In this document: one piece after another, positions 54,641 through 64,000 of the stretch
How the letters are laid out: every line of letters begins with the position of its first letter
How positions within the stretch are numbered: the first letter of the stretch is position 1
Assembly (NCBI GenBank): GCA_037951165.1
Contig: JBBDHG010000015.1
Span: 6,862,501-6,926,500, forward strand
Direction of reading: 5' to 3'
DNA from: Lophius americanus
Taxonomy: Eukaryota; Chordata; Actinopteri; Lophiiformes; Lophiidae
Length of the DNA: 64,000 nucleotides
Position numbers and translations under genes: made by a program
The notes under the pieces: model-generated
Seen by the model: the letters and a program-made list of their open reading frames with translations, nothing else
Databases searched by the model: none
Told to the model about the DNA's origin: nothing

Positions 54641-56040
54641 TGACATCATCTCTTTTATTTCACTGAAACATGGCAAGAACCTTATGACTTTTCACAACTG
54701 AATTAATCTACTCCTCCTGGGTTAAGCACCCGCAAGAAAACTGGACTTGTTCAAAAACATTCCCTACAGTCCATCTATTCCTGTTCCTTCATCCGCTCTT
54801 CACTTTCCAGGTTTAAACTTCCCTCTGTTATTGTAATATCTGACCTCAATCTAAGCCATTTACCTGTCAGTTAGATCCTCTTCCCACTCCTTGGTAAAAG
54901 TCTTCCTACCCTCTCCATCCTCCCTTATTACTTTCACCATATATTCCTTCTTCACTACAGCTCTTGTTCCCCAATCTTTCAAATCAGTCTTCTATACTAT
55001 ACAATACTTAAGAAACCTGGTGTAGACCCCAACATCCTACTTTCAAGCTATCTCTAACCTAAACAGTTGCATTTCAGGTTAATGCTTACGGTCTGACAAT
55101 AACCTTTATGAACTATTCCAGTCTAGTTTCCTACCCCCCTACAGCAAAGATGGTAAATCATATTGATTCATTCTAAGGTTTATTGTTCACCCAGGGATTT
55201 CTTATACACAAGTTAATGCTAATTTTTTAATCTGAATTCTTGGACACAATAAAATAAAAGTGATAATTAATAACACAAATTATTTTAATTATAAAACTTC
55301 AGTTCTGGAAATTCTATGACTTCTAAATTTCAACATTCAATGAAAGATATTTGATTCCATTCACTATTAAAATTTTCTTGCTGTTTTCCTCAAAAGTCTT
55401 ACCTGATGAGACTCAAGGAAAATAATTAGCTGGAGAGCAGAGGGGAACTTAGTCACATGTCAGTGCAGCACTGAGGGGCAGAGGTTGTTATGGTCCGACC
55501 GTAAGCCTGATGTTTCTTTTACATCCAGTTCTCCAGCTTTGACATGCTACAGATGGAATTGGTCAGCTCTCCGGGTTACGTGTCTTCTGTCACCTCAGCA
55601 CATGCTAGATGAAATGATCCACAGCTCAGGGCCTGAACCTTCCCCTCTAAATGCAACACTTCATGGCTGCTCACTGTGGCTCAGGGCTAACCACAACTCA
55701 GGTCCAACCAGCTACACAACAGCTCTGTTCCAGGGAGTAACATTAAAGTGGATTTCTGTAACATTGTTATATCTGACTGTTTTGTTGAGTAAATTATCAC
55801 AAAACCTCTCATGCTCACTGTATATCATAGTTTTTCATAAAGTTAAATGGAAATAATACCTTGGTTTGATGTCTAAATGACATTTCCAAATTCTTCAATG
55901 TCATCCAATTTGAATAACGCTGAGATTAAAGTCTGACTTTTTCTCAAAATGTTGATTTAATTGTCACTGAAATCAGAAAAAAAGGTTTGTAAAGGTCCTT
56001 CGGAGAGTGCAGGATTTTTTTAAAGGCCTTCTATTACACT
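54641..56040. other. Anonymous sequence
   Basis: The 123-codon frame at 55485-55856 shows no domain. No gene is supported. Confidence 0.45.
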
Positions 56041-56044
56041 GTGG

Positions 56045-56262
56045 TCAGGAGGTACACTTCTGTCCTGGACTTTCCAATGGTTTCTTTGGAAGAGGTGGGT
56101 TAGAGGAGGATGTAAACCAAGTTGAAATCCGTACTGGACAACGCCTCTCACCCCCAACATGTGTGAATGTGGGAGCTCTGAGCAGCTCCTTCAGCAGCAG
56201 ACTGTAACATCCAGTGCAGGAACTTTGTCGCGATTACATTCAGAATCTACAACAAATCCTGA
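56045..56262 (+). mobile_element. L2/Rex1-type LINE post-RT fragment (weak)
   Basis: GQRLSPPTCVNVGALSSSFS, SRL and then HPVQELCRD resemble the HPLH..L.AL.SSFS.RLLHP.C..ERYRR region of the LINE at 19028-19351. It is short and shifted. Confidence 0.45.
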
Positions 56263-56269
56263 GGTGGGT

Positions 56270-56865
56270 TTACATGGGACACTTTTCTCCTAACCAAATT
56301 TTCAATGTCGGTCATCTGTTAACATGACCTGTGATCTTCTCCAACCTAATGTAATTGGAAACACTTTCAGACATGCACAGATGATCGACACTCCAGTTCA
56401 TAAGGTGGCGATAATGCTACGATTAGTTTGGAGCCAACCGCCAACAAGCACCCAGAAGAAGAATACAACAAAGAGGGCATGCGCGGAAGTGACTTTTCGT
56501 CCATCACACCTACCAACTATGTTGGACTCTTTCAACGTTGCATTGAGTAAATGACTCTCGGATGCAGACCGGTACTGCTTTGAACTCCCCATATTTAAAA
56601 TGCGTTACAGCACCGAAAAAACTCAGTCGGAGCATTACGTCACGATGCAGGGCATTTGCAGATAAAACTCAGACACAGAGCTTTCCTAAACAGTGTTTAC
56701 ATACGGCGACTGGCTATCGGAAAAGGCTTTCCGAAAGGACTTAGACTTCCTCCTTGCAAAGGAATGAAATCTCATTCGGAAAGGGCCTTTGCTTTCGGAA
56801 AGGGTTGTTTTCACGCAAGATTTTCTTTCTTTCATGCATAAAGATTTCTAAATCAAAAAGCAGAT
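56270..56865. other. Anonymous sequence, possibly a transposon terminus
   Basis: AGGTGGCGATAATG and AACCGCCAACAAGCACCCAG, then AAGAAG resemble a recurrent fish repeat with complementary GGCGG/CCGCC blocks. The frames at 56324-56841 are small and unconvincing. Confidence 0.3.
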
Positions 56866-56869
56866 TTAC

Positions 56870-57047
56870 CGCACTCCAAGCGACAGATGTCATCTCAAGC
56901 TCAATGGTCTTTGAAAGGCATTGGGCTTCAGCCAAGCTGTTGATCTGATTTGAATTTTGTTCCGGGCTTTTCTGCATTTCTACTTTCAGCTGTTGGAGGA
57001 TCTCCTGCAGGCGTTGTTGTGTAAAGTCAGCAGGATTGCGCATAGCG
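56870..57047 (-). CDS. Candidate internal coding exon, identity unknown
   Basis: The minus strand has a strong acceptor-like tract (GTTTGATCTTTGTTTTGCAG) directly before an open segment, and a donor-like GTGCG/GTAAAT 178 nt later. The segment encodes AMRNPADFTQQRLQEILQQL, KVEMQKSPEQNSNQINSLAE and AQCLSKTIELEMTSVAWSA. The first part is Gln/Leu-rich with spacing that could form a coiled coil. The frame itself stays open beyond the donor to 56741. I recognise no family. It could belong to a transposon gene or a host gene, or be chance. No partner exon was identified. Confidence 0.28.
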
Positions 57048-57061
57048 CTGCAAAACAAAGA

Positions 57062-57298
57062 TCAAACCCTCAGGTAACTAAAGTGAAAATATTATATATA
57101 ACTACCTGGGATAGCAGATGGTTGGTATACTTTGTGTGCAGATATGGTGAAAGGATTTATGAATATAGGAGAGGAGAAAATATATGTTTTTGTACTTTTA
57201 TAACCATTAAATGAGCCTTATATGTATTATTATTATTATTATTATTATATAGCCTGTACATAAGAACATGTTCATTGTTTATAGCTTGTATGTTGTTT
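57062..57298. repeat. AT-rich spacer with (ATT)n
   Basis: A run of about nine ATT units lies at 57222-57247, followed by AT-rich sequence up to the LINE. Confidence 0.8.
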
Positions 57299-57314
57299 AT
57301 TACTTTGTCCATTT

Positions 57315-58195
57315 TATAATTACATTGTCTATTTTGCAAACCAATTTCCTAAACCTGAACTGCGACAAATCAGACATATTCATCATCAATCCAAAATCCC
57401 TCACCAAACTTCTGTCTCACCGTCAGCAACTCCTCTCAACCTCTCCTTCCAACACCACGTCAACCACATCACAAAGACTGCTTTCTTCCACCTAAAGAAC
57501 AAAACTTGCCTCACCATCACTGTCTAACTCTGCTGCCGAAACTCTAATCCACGCCTTCATTTCATTCAGAATTGATTACTGCAACAGCATTCTTATGGCA
57601 CATCATCAAAAGTCCTCAAAAAACTACAGTACATCCAAAACTCTGCTGCTCGACCCTGGTCACCCATTCCCGCAAACGCGACCACATCACCCCTGTCCTC
57701 CAGAACCTCCACTGGTTCCCTGTCCTCCAACGGATCCAATTCAAAATCCTTCTCCTCACTCACAAAGCCCTCCACAACTAGGCCCCCTCCTACCTCACCA
57801 GTATGCTCCACCATCACCCTCCTTCCCGCAGTCACGTTCAGACTGTGGCATCCTATCCTCCCACGCTAATATCCTCTCTCCAGCTCTCAGGACCAAGCAC
57901 CCGACCTGGGGCGACAGAGCCTTTTCCATAGCTGCCCCCTCCGTCCGGAACAGTCTTCCCAAAAACATCCGTGACTGCTCTACTCTGTCCACTTTTAAAT
58001 CACAAGACAAAACCCACCTTTTTAGAACAGCTTTTAATCTATGATTAATGTTTTAATATTGTCTTTTATACATTTTTACTACATTTCTCTTCTAACCTCT
58101 AACAATTGTTTTCTATTTATGTTGTTTTTTAACTTTGTAAAGTGTCTTTGAGTACCTTGAAAAGCGGTTTATAAATAAAATGTCTTATTATTATT
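57315..58195 (+). mobile_element. L2-clade LINE 3' part
   Basis: Translations in shifting frames give LSILQTNFLNLNCDKSDIFI, INPKSLTKLLSHRQQ, HAFISFRIDYCNSILMA, LVTHSRKRDHITPVLQNLHW, FPVLQRIQFKILLLTHKALH and GDRAFSIAAPSVRNSLPKNI, then RDCSTLSTFKSQDKTHLFRT. These form the end of RT and the conserved post-RT segment of L2-type LINEs. The 3' end is GTACCTTGAAAAGCGGTTTA, then TAAATAAAATGTCTTATTATTATT. Frameshifts near 57490, 57645 and beyond make it dead, but it is less decayed than 1728-2238. Confidence 0.85.
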
Positions 58196-59010
58196 TCTAT
58201 TTTATAATTATTTTATATTATGTTCATACTGTGAGAGCTCAGTTAACCGGAATCTCTTTTCTACAATTTCTTGTATAAATATACTTGGCAAATAAAGCTG
58301 ATTCTGATTCTTAATGTGGACAGTAAAGTAGCAGGAACAATGGCATCAAATGAGCTACTTTTATTTGGTCAAAGATTTCTGGTAATACTTGACCCCTGCA
58401 GCGACCCTTAAAAGCAGAAGTGTGTACTAGAAACACTCTCTTTCATAAGATTTCTGTGAAACATTAATGTTTGAGCTTGCAAATTCTGTACTGCACTGCG
58501 GGACATTTCTCAAACGTAGTACAGACACACCACCAAAACACTGGACATTAATTATGAATCACTCAGATAAAAGATTTTCTAATCCTCCATTTGCACCCAG
58601 TTCAAGTATAAACATCCATACTCCTACATATACACACATATATAAGGTCCATATTCTCCTTTTGTTGCTTTTCTTTTAAAAGCACAGAGTGAATCAGAAA
58701 TAAAACCCGGGCTTGTATAAAGAAATGACTGCGGGGCAATATTTGATCAAGTCAGACAGCTCCCTGCCTCACCATTATTCAAAGGCTTCTCCTTCCGCAT
58801 AAATTAGAATATGTAATGTATTCTTGAGTAACAAAACAAATACAACAGGGGATACACAAAAGCGGCGGAGAGGCAGTGCGGCATGGGCCGGCCACCACAC
58901 GCAAGAAAAATGTATAATACACCTGATATTGGCATCATGGTGTGTTTGCAGTGTTATGAATAAGAACAATCGTATTAGGTTCTGTCACTTTGTTGTGCTC
59001 ATAGCGAAGA
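58196..59010. other. Anonymous sequence
   Basis: No supported gene was found. Confidence 0.4.
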
Positions 59011-59011
59011 A

Positions 59012-59066
59012 GATGCCACAGTCTGAACGTGACTGCAAAAACGTTGCAGTCACGTTGCAGTCACGC
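59012..59066. repeat. 25-bp inverted copy of LINE sequence followed by a hairpin and tandem unit
   Basis: Positions 59012-59036 are an exact reverse complement of 57828-57852 inside the L2 LINE. Overlapping this, AACGTGACTGCAA (59026-59038) pairs perfectly with TTGCAGTCACGTT (59044-59056), and TTGCAGTCACG is repeated in tandem immediately after. Confidence 0.92.
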
Positions 59067-59194
59067 AAAAACGGATCTAGGATTTCAGGGGAATGTTGAT
59101 CATAAACGATAATGTACACATCATTACATTTAATTGGTCCTTTCCTGGATTATAATAGTGTTTTACATTGAACTGTCCAAGCTGATGTTCTGGA

Positions 59195-59390
59195 GCGCAA
59201 CCGTTTATGCTAACATTCACACCTATGTACATTTAGAGTCCCCAGTTCACCTACATTGCAGGTTTTTGGCCAGAAGCCTGATTAACTGGAGGAAACCAAC
59301 AGAAACAAGTGGAGAATATGCTAACCCATGAAAGGTCCCAGGTGGCTTTGAAGCCAGAACCTTATTGTTTTGAGGTGGTGGCTCGTTTTG
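59195..59390 (-). repeat. SINE fragment (RTE-tailed family), minus orientation
   Basis: ACATTCACACCTATGTACAT followed by TTAGAGTC, GCAGGTTTTTGGCC, AACTGGAGGAAACCAACAGA and GTGGAGAATATGC follow the reverse block order seen at 528-828. Confidence 0.65.
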
Positions 59391-59690
59391 GCGAGACGGA
59401 TGGTTCGCTTTGCTGGCTTGGCACATTTTCAGCCGTGGCATGTATGCTGGGAGTATTATCACCGATATGTGGTTTGAGTTACCGAGGTGGGGGCAGGGAA
59501 TGGCTAGGTATGCCTCACAGATTTTCGTATATACCAACTCCAGCATGCTATTTCCCCTTGTTAAAAAGTTCAAGTGTTGGTAGAGCCTCAGCCAAACGGT
59601 CTTTAGGTTTGTGTGGTTAATGTGTAAAGAAGACTCACTCAGGCCATTTGTTGTTCAATAATGGCGACTTAGGGCTCATGCAGCACCTCA
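59391..59690. other. Anonymous sequence
   Basis: A 103-codon plus frame (59309-59620) overlaps the SINE. No domain is visible. Confidence 0.4.
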
Positions 59691-59694
59691 TTAG

Positions 59695-60065
59695 CATTAG
59701 CATTGGGGTGGATGTAAACAGCGACCACCATAATGGCGGAGAATTCCCTCAGCAAATAATACGACCGACACTTCACCATCAGGTACTCCAGCTGCAGTGA
59801 ACAATATATGGTGCATGTGGCGAGGTTGTTCCCTTTCAGCTTGAAATAGCGTTAGCCTCCATAGGTGAATGACTGCGTCTGGGATGTTCTCCTGTAGCCT
59901 GGTTTCTGTGAATATAAGAACACAGTTCTTCCTGCCCCGTTTCCGGCTCCTCTCACACTGCCTCAATGCCTCTTCTGCGGGGATAACTGTGGCCAGTGTG
60001 TCCGATCTGTTGGGGACTTGTGCCAGTAGTATTCCTAGGTCGTTTAGCTTCTCCTTCAGAACTGT
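59695..60065 (-). pseudogene. LINE endonuclease fragment (L2/CR1-type)
   Basis: The minus frame at 59697-59966 encodes RGRKNCVLIFTETRLQENIP, then DAVIHLWRLTLFQAERE. It matches the FTETWL..NIPD..I.L.G.TLFRADR region of LINE endonucleases, including the TET catalytic-type Glu. The rest is shifted. No RT accompanies it, so it is an isolated fragment. Confidence 0.7.
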
Positions 60066-60261
60066 TGATATCTATTGAGTCATGCGTCATTCCTTTATTT
60101 TACGTGGAGTGGGACGTTAAGATAATTAAATCGCAAGCCAAACATTGTGAATTTGAGCAAGTAAGGCAAATACTTCACATACAGCTTTGCATCGTTTTAG
60201 TTTTGAAATTACGTCGCGTGAACAATTTGTGATGCGTTTGGTATGAAGGCAGCATTACACC

Positions 60262-60362
60262 AAGATCCAACTTGATCTTGGATCTTGTTTATTATAACAT
60301 CACATCATGGCTTCATGATGTGATGTTATAATAACGTTTTTGAGTTATAATAACGTTTTTGA
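60262..60362. repeat. Hairpin pair plus 19-bp tandem duplication
   Basis: AAGATCCAA (60262-60270) pairs with TTGGATCTT (60278-60286). A perfect 21-bp stem follows (60289-60309 with 60314-60334) over a 4-nt GCTT loop. A 19-bp unit, GTTATAATAACGTTTTTGA, occurs twice without mismatch at 60325-60343 and 60344-60362, starting inside the right arm. Confidence 0.92.
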
Positions 60363-63300
60363 GTTATTTTTGGATGTTTTTTGCAATTACTCATAAATTA
60401 TTGGATATATCTGCATGAAAATTTAGAACCATCATTTTTACATTGAGTACTGATGTTCCTAAGACTTTGGTACAATACTTCTCACATCTTCCTGGGTTGA
60501 TTTTTTTTCACAGCAACCATGGTGTTATCTCCAAGAGAGAGTTGTATCACGATCTGAAAAGCAACAAATAGACTTACTTGGACTACGGCATGAGAAATAT
60601 CTTTACCCATGAGGTGGAACAAAACATGCGATTTCAAAAATTGATGTTGTTTAGCATTATGAATCCAAACCTTACATAATGCACCGTACAGTATTGTATG
60701 TGAAACACTTTATTTTTTGGAAGAATAGAAAATAGTGTTCTTCTGCATCCCTGACATAAGTTCCTCTGAGCCAGTGGTTATTTATTTAAAGTTATTGGAA
60801 GCTGTTCAAAGGAAGACAATAAACCGCTGCAATACTCTCCTCTGCTCTGAAGCTTTTATTTTCTATTGTTTGGTCCTCTGTCGGGCATTTAATGCCCTGA
60901 AGACACAATTCCTGTCTCTGACTGCTTTATTACATGCTTAATTTCTTTATAGGGATAAGCATTGTACAATATTACTCCATGTTAGCTGTTATTCCATTCA
61001 GTATTGCTCCATGCAACAATTTTCACTCTCAAGAGTCTCATCACAGCTCTAAGAGAATTGCTCCCAGTCTTCTTAAGCGGGTTCTTGTTCTAATATCATA
61101 TCAAGTTGGACTGTGATAATTTATACGTAAGAGTCCGCGTGTGTCCATAAAGTCTTCCACAGTGTTTCCATTAATATTTGTCATTCTGCTGCTCCAGAGA
61201 GAGTTGTGTTGGCTAACAGAGCGTGAGTCATTAGCCATTACTTTAAACCCTTCTTACAACATATTTTTTTTCACTTCATTTTAGACCTCTTGGTGTTTGC
61301 TGAAAAAATACTGCTTTCTCATTTATATTCTTGATGCGGTCTGTGGTAGGATCTACAATCACCGTAATGTTCAAACAAAAATACCAATATTCATAGATTG
61401 TACAAAAGTTTATTCAAATTTCTGACATTTACATTTTATTGCTATGGCTCATTTCAATTAGTCTGCCGACACGATACTCATGTGACGTATTTCCAGCCAA
61501 TCAAACGTGTCATATTGATGATGTAAAAAGCAATGCATCCCATTACAATGAGTATAGATCAGGATGATGAATCAGCACAAGGCGAACCTCTGCTACGGTC
61601 CTTGCACCCTCCTCCAACCATGGTAAAATATGAAAACGTAAGATGATAGATAACAGACAAACAGACTGGTACCCTACCTTGGGAGCACAAAGTTTAAAGA
61701 CTTTCACTTCATGCCATCAAGGCATAACCTGTTAGAAGACTCACGCAATGCACTGGATCTGGAAACTCATCTTCAGGTTCTTTTGTTGGGATTAACCCAG
61801 TAGGCAGAATGGTGAGACTGTAAGGATGTAATCTTGAGGAATAATGTAGGTGGATGAAGCTGTCAGGTCTAAAAGTATCTGAGACACAGGGAGCAAACAG
61901 GGTAATAAGGATCAAAACATACACAACTAATATCAAAAAATATTGAGAGAAGGTGCAAGAGAAGAGCACCACAATAGCCGGCCGCTTTTCCCAGGAAGCC
62001 TGTCGCAAACTTCGTTACGCATCAGTGATCTCAATATTTTTCATCCCAGATCATGGTGAACAGGCATAATGGAGCCCACCCATCTCAGCTGTGACGGTGA
62101 AGTATCTCAGCTACTGTTATCACTGTTATTACATCACAGCTCTTAGGATGACTACTTCTACTACACAGCTTGTATTTATTACAAAAACTTTAAACTACGA
62201 CTAATAATCAGATCAACTTCAGTTGTCAGTGTTGTTGAGCTACAGGCTCTTCTACAGGACACTTATTGATAGAGTAAAAGCAGCTAGAGCTAGTTTAGTA
62301 GTCCATAGACAACACCCTTTCTCTTACCCAGCTCTGAATGAGGTCTGACTGTCATCAACGTCTCCTTCAAAAGGATCCTCAAAAATTTCGATATCTGAAT
62401 CCAATTTCAGCTCACTATGAACTAGAAAACGCGTAGTCATAAATATGAGTTCAAAAGCCAACTTGTTACCTCATTAAAAATTCATTATACTAATTTCAGA
62501 GAGATTCAACCCTACTCTGGACATAATCAGTACATTTTTCATTTGATCTTTCAGAAATTTTTTAGAGAAGCTTTAGAGATTTAAAGGCTTGTTAGCTATA
62601 ATGTCTAAACTTGTTAGAAAAATTTGATTTCACCTTCCTGTGAGTCTCCCTGTTGATCTTTGAAACTTTTCTCATCTTGAACATCTTGAGTCTCCCATTC
62701 TCTGATCTGCCTCCTCTGTGTTTACCTTCACCCCCCTTTCACCCCTTACTTTGGAGGACATAGTTTCCATTGATGGTTAGATCCTCCCCTCATATCATTT
62801 GACCTTGCCCTCCAGAACTGGCTGCGGTATTGGCCGTCTCTCTCTACGTCTGCTTCAGGCAGTGCCCTCAGATTCTGCTTTCAGTTAACAAGGAAAAACT
62901 GATCTGTCTATAAAACATCTGCAGATAGCATCCACTGATTTGACTATGGGTCACTAGTTTTTATCTCCTGAGCTCCGTTGGCTGCTGTCCTTAATCGAGT
63001 GTGATGAATCACTCAGCTACCTTCAGCTGCTGGTTTCAAAATACATAAATCAAAATTGAATCACATGGCAATTATTTTTTTTTAATCCCCACAAAGGGAC
63101 GAGTACAATCTTTAAATAATTATTTGATTGATATTATCCTTTTTGAATACAAAAATTATAGAAACAAGAAATAAAAATGTTATTTTGGTTCGTTTTCTCG
63201 GAGGTGAATTACCAGACAAGGCACCAATGTGGGCAATGTTGTGTTGATTCGACCGTGATGGACATGGACCAGAAGGTCTTTTTCAGGAACTATTAAAGAC

Positions 63301-64000
63301 TGTGACTCAGGGAAACAAACATATTGCAAGAATTGTTCCAACTCAAGTCATCAACCAAGTAACTGGGTTTATCACATGAATAGGCTGATGACTTGTGTGG
63401 ACTCGGAATCTCCATGTATACAATTTGTAGAAAACAAGCGGAAGTGGCAAATGCTGGAGAAACTATTAATATGGGCAATTTGGTATGTCAAATTATGTTA
63501 TTTTATTGTAGGCTGCATATTAAATACTGTGGAAATAAGTCATGTGTGAAGAAGGAAAGAAGTCTTCTTCACACATGAGCTTGGTGTACTTGAATAAAGA
63601 AATATCTTAGTTCTTCAAGGCATAACCTTTGGTAGCTAGCAAAACCTTTTTTTTCTTTTTCTTTTTTCTTACGCAAAAGGCATTTATACCTGGACATAAA
63701 AGATTTTATACGGCAAATTTAGTTATGTGTACCAAAATAAATTTTCAGACATTTAAGTCGCAAACGTCCAAAAGTTAAATCCAAACCAATCTCTGGACAT
63801 TTGAGATACCTTTTCGAACTAATAATTTGATATTTGTGGTTGCAAAATTCTGTTCATTGTTATTTGTCCCAACTTTGTATCTTCTTTTCATATGCGGCAT
63901 GAAAAAATTGAATATCCATTATCCCTGTCTTTGCAAGAGTTACAAATTCAAATCTGGATTAGGGTAACCATGGAAACAGAAAAAAAGTAATGGACAAAAA
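60363..64000. other. Anonymous stretch without supported genes
   Basis: All frames here are below 100 codons and without domains. One inverted repeat at 63540-63578 (15-bp stem, 9-nt loop) stands out. Poly-T/CTTTT tracts occur near 63647-63670. No gene or classified repeat can be supported. Confidence 0.5.
63540..63578. repeat. Perfect 15-bp hairpin, 9-nt loop
   Basis: TCATGTGTGAAGAAG (63540-63554) is matched by its exact reverse complement at 63564-63578. Confidence 0.85.

Noticed and set aside
57595..58044. 149-residue Pro/Ser/His-rich frame
   Set aside because: It follows one shifted frame of the L2 LINE. The conserved LINE peptides run through different frames in the same interval.

Overview
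This 64 kb window looks like AT-rich, gene-poor chromosomal DNA of a teleost fish. The assignment rests on its mobile-element mix rather than on any host gene. That mix is a Rex3/RTE reverse-transcriptase ORF with a GATAATGAA-type tail, an Expander-like RTE relic, L2/Rex1-type LINEs with TTATC or TATTATTATT tails, Tc1-like transposase relics, tRNA-headed SINEs, a solo LTR and many microsatellites. Nearly all longer open frames are transposon remains, microsatellite artefacts or chance frames. I found no complete host gene, structural RNA gene, CRISPR array or operon.

Layout. 0-12 kb: a SINE, an L2 relic, a 5'-truncated Rex3 copy with an open RT frame (about 4.6-5.6 kb), and a ~150-bp tandem repeat split by a SINE (8.6-9.25 kb). 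12-24 kb: a deleted Tc1-like element, a degenerate 2.8-kb L2/Rex1-type LINE on the minus strand (18.8-21.7 kb) and a Tc1-like transposase relic beside it. 24-32 kb: two related ~450-bp repeat copies 1.25 kb apart, several perfect hairpins, SINE and Rex3 fragments and a weak candidate exon. 32-46 kb: a cluster of Rex3-like fragments all on the minus strand, the best SINE copies, a ~100-bp (TA)n tract, a candidate terminal exon at 40.8-41.1 kb, and a GC-rich 30-bp minisatellite with an open frame. 46-50 kb: an L1-like RT relic split by another repeat, an Expander-like RTE relic with endonuclease joined to RT by deletion, and a solo LTR with a perfect 5-bp target-site duplication. 50-64 kb: LINE tails, a third Tc1-like relic, an L2 copy (57.3-58.2 kb), a LINE endonuclease fragment and a palindrome-rich stretch.

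The genes do not form a working pathway. The biology visible is transposon insertion, nesting and decay, SINE tails matching a LINE tail, and local rearrangements that look templated: perfect hairpins with 3-5 nt loops, and a 25-bp inverted copy of a nearby LINE segment. Three minus-strand open segments with splice-like borders (28.5, 40.8 and 56.9 kb) are the only host-exon candidates, and none is secure. I saw no convincing undescribed system. The best leads are the templated-insertion patch at 59.0 kb, the minisatellite ORF at 43.4 kb and the candidate terminal exon at 40.8 kb.
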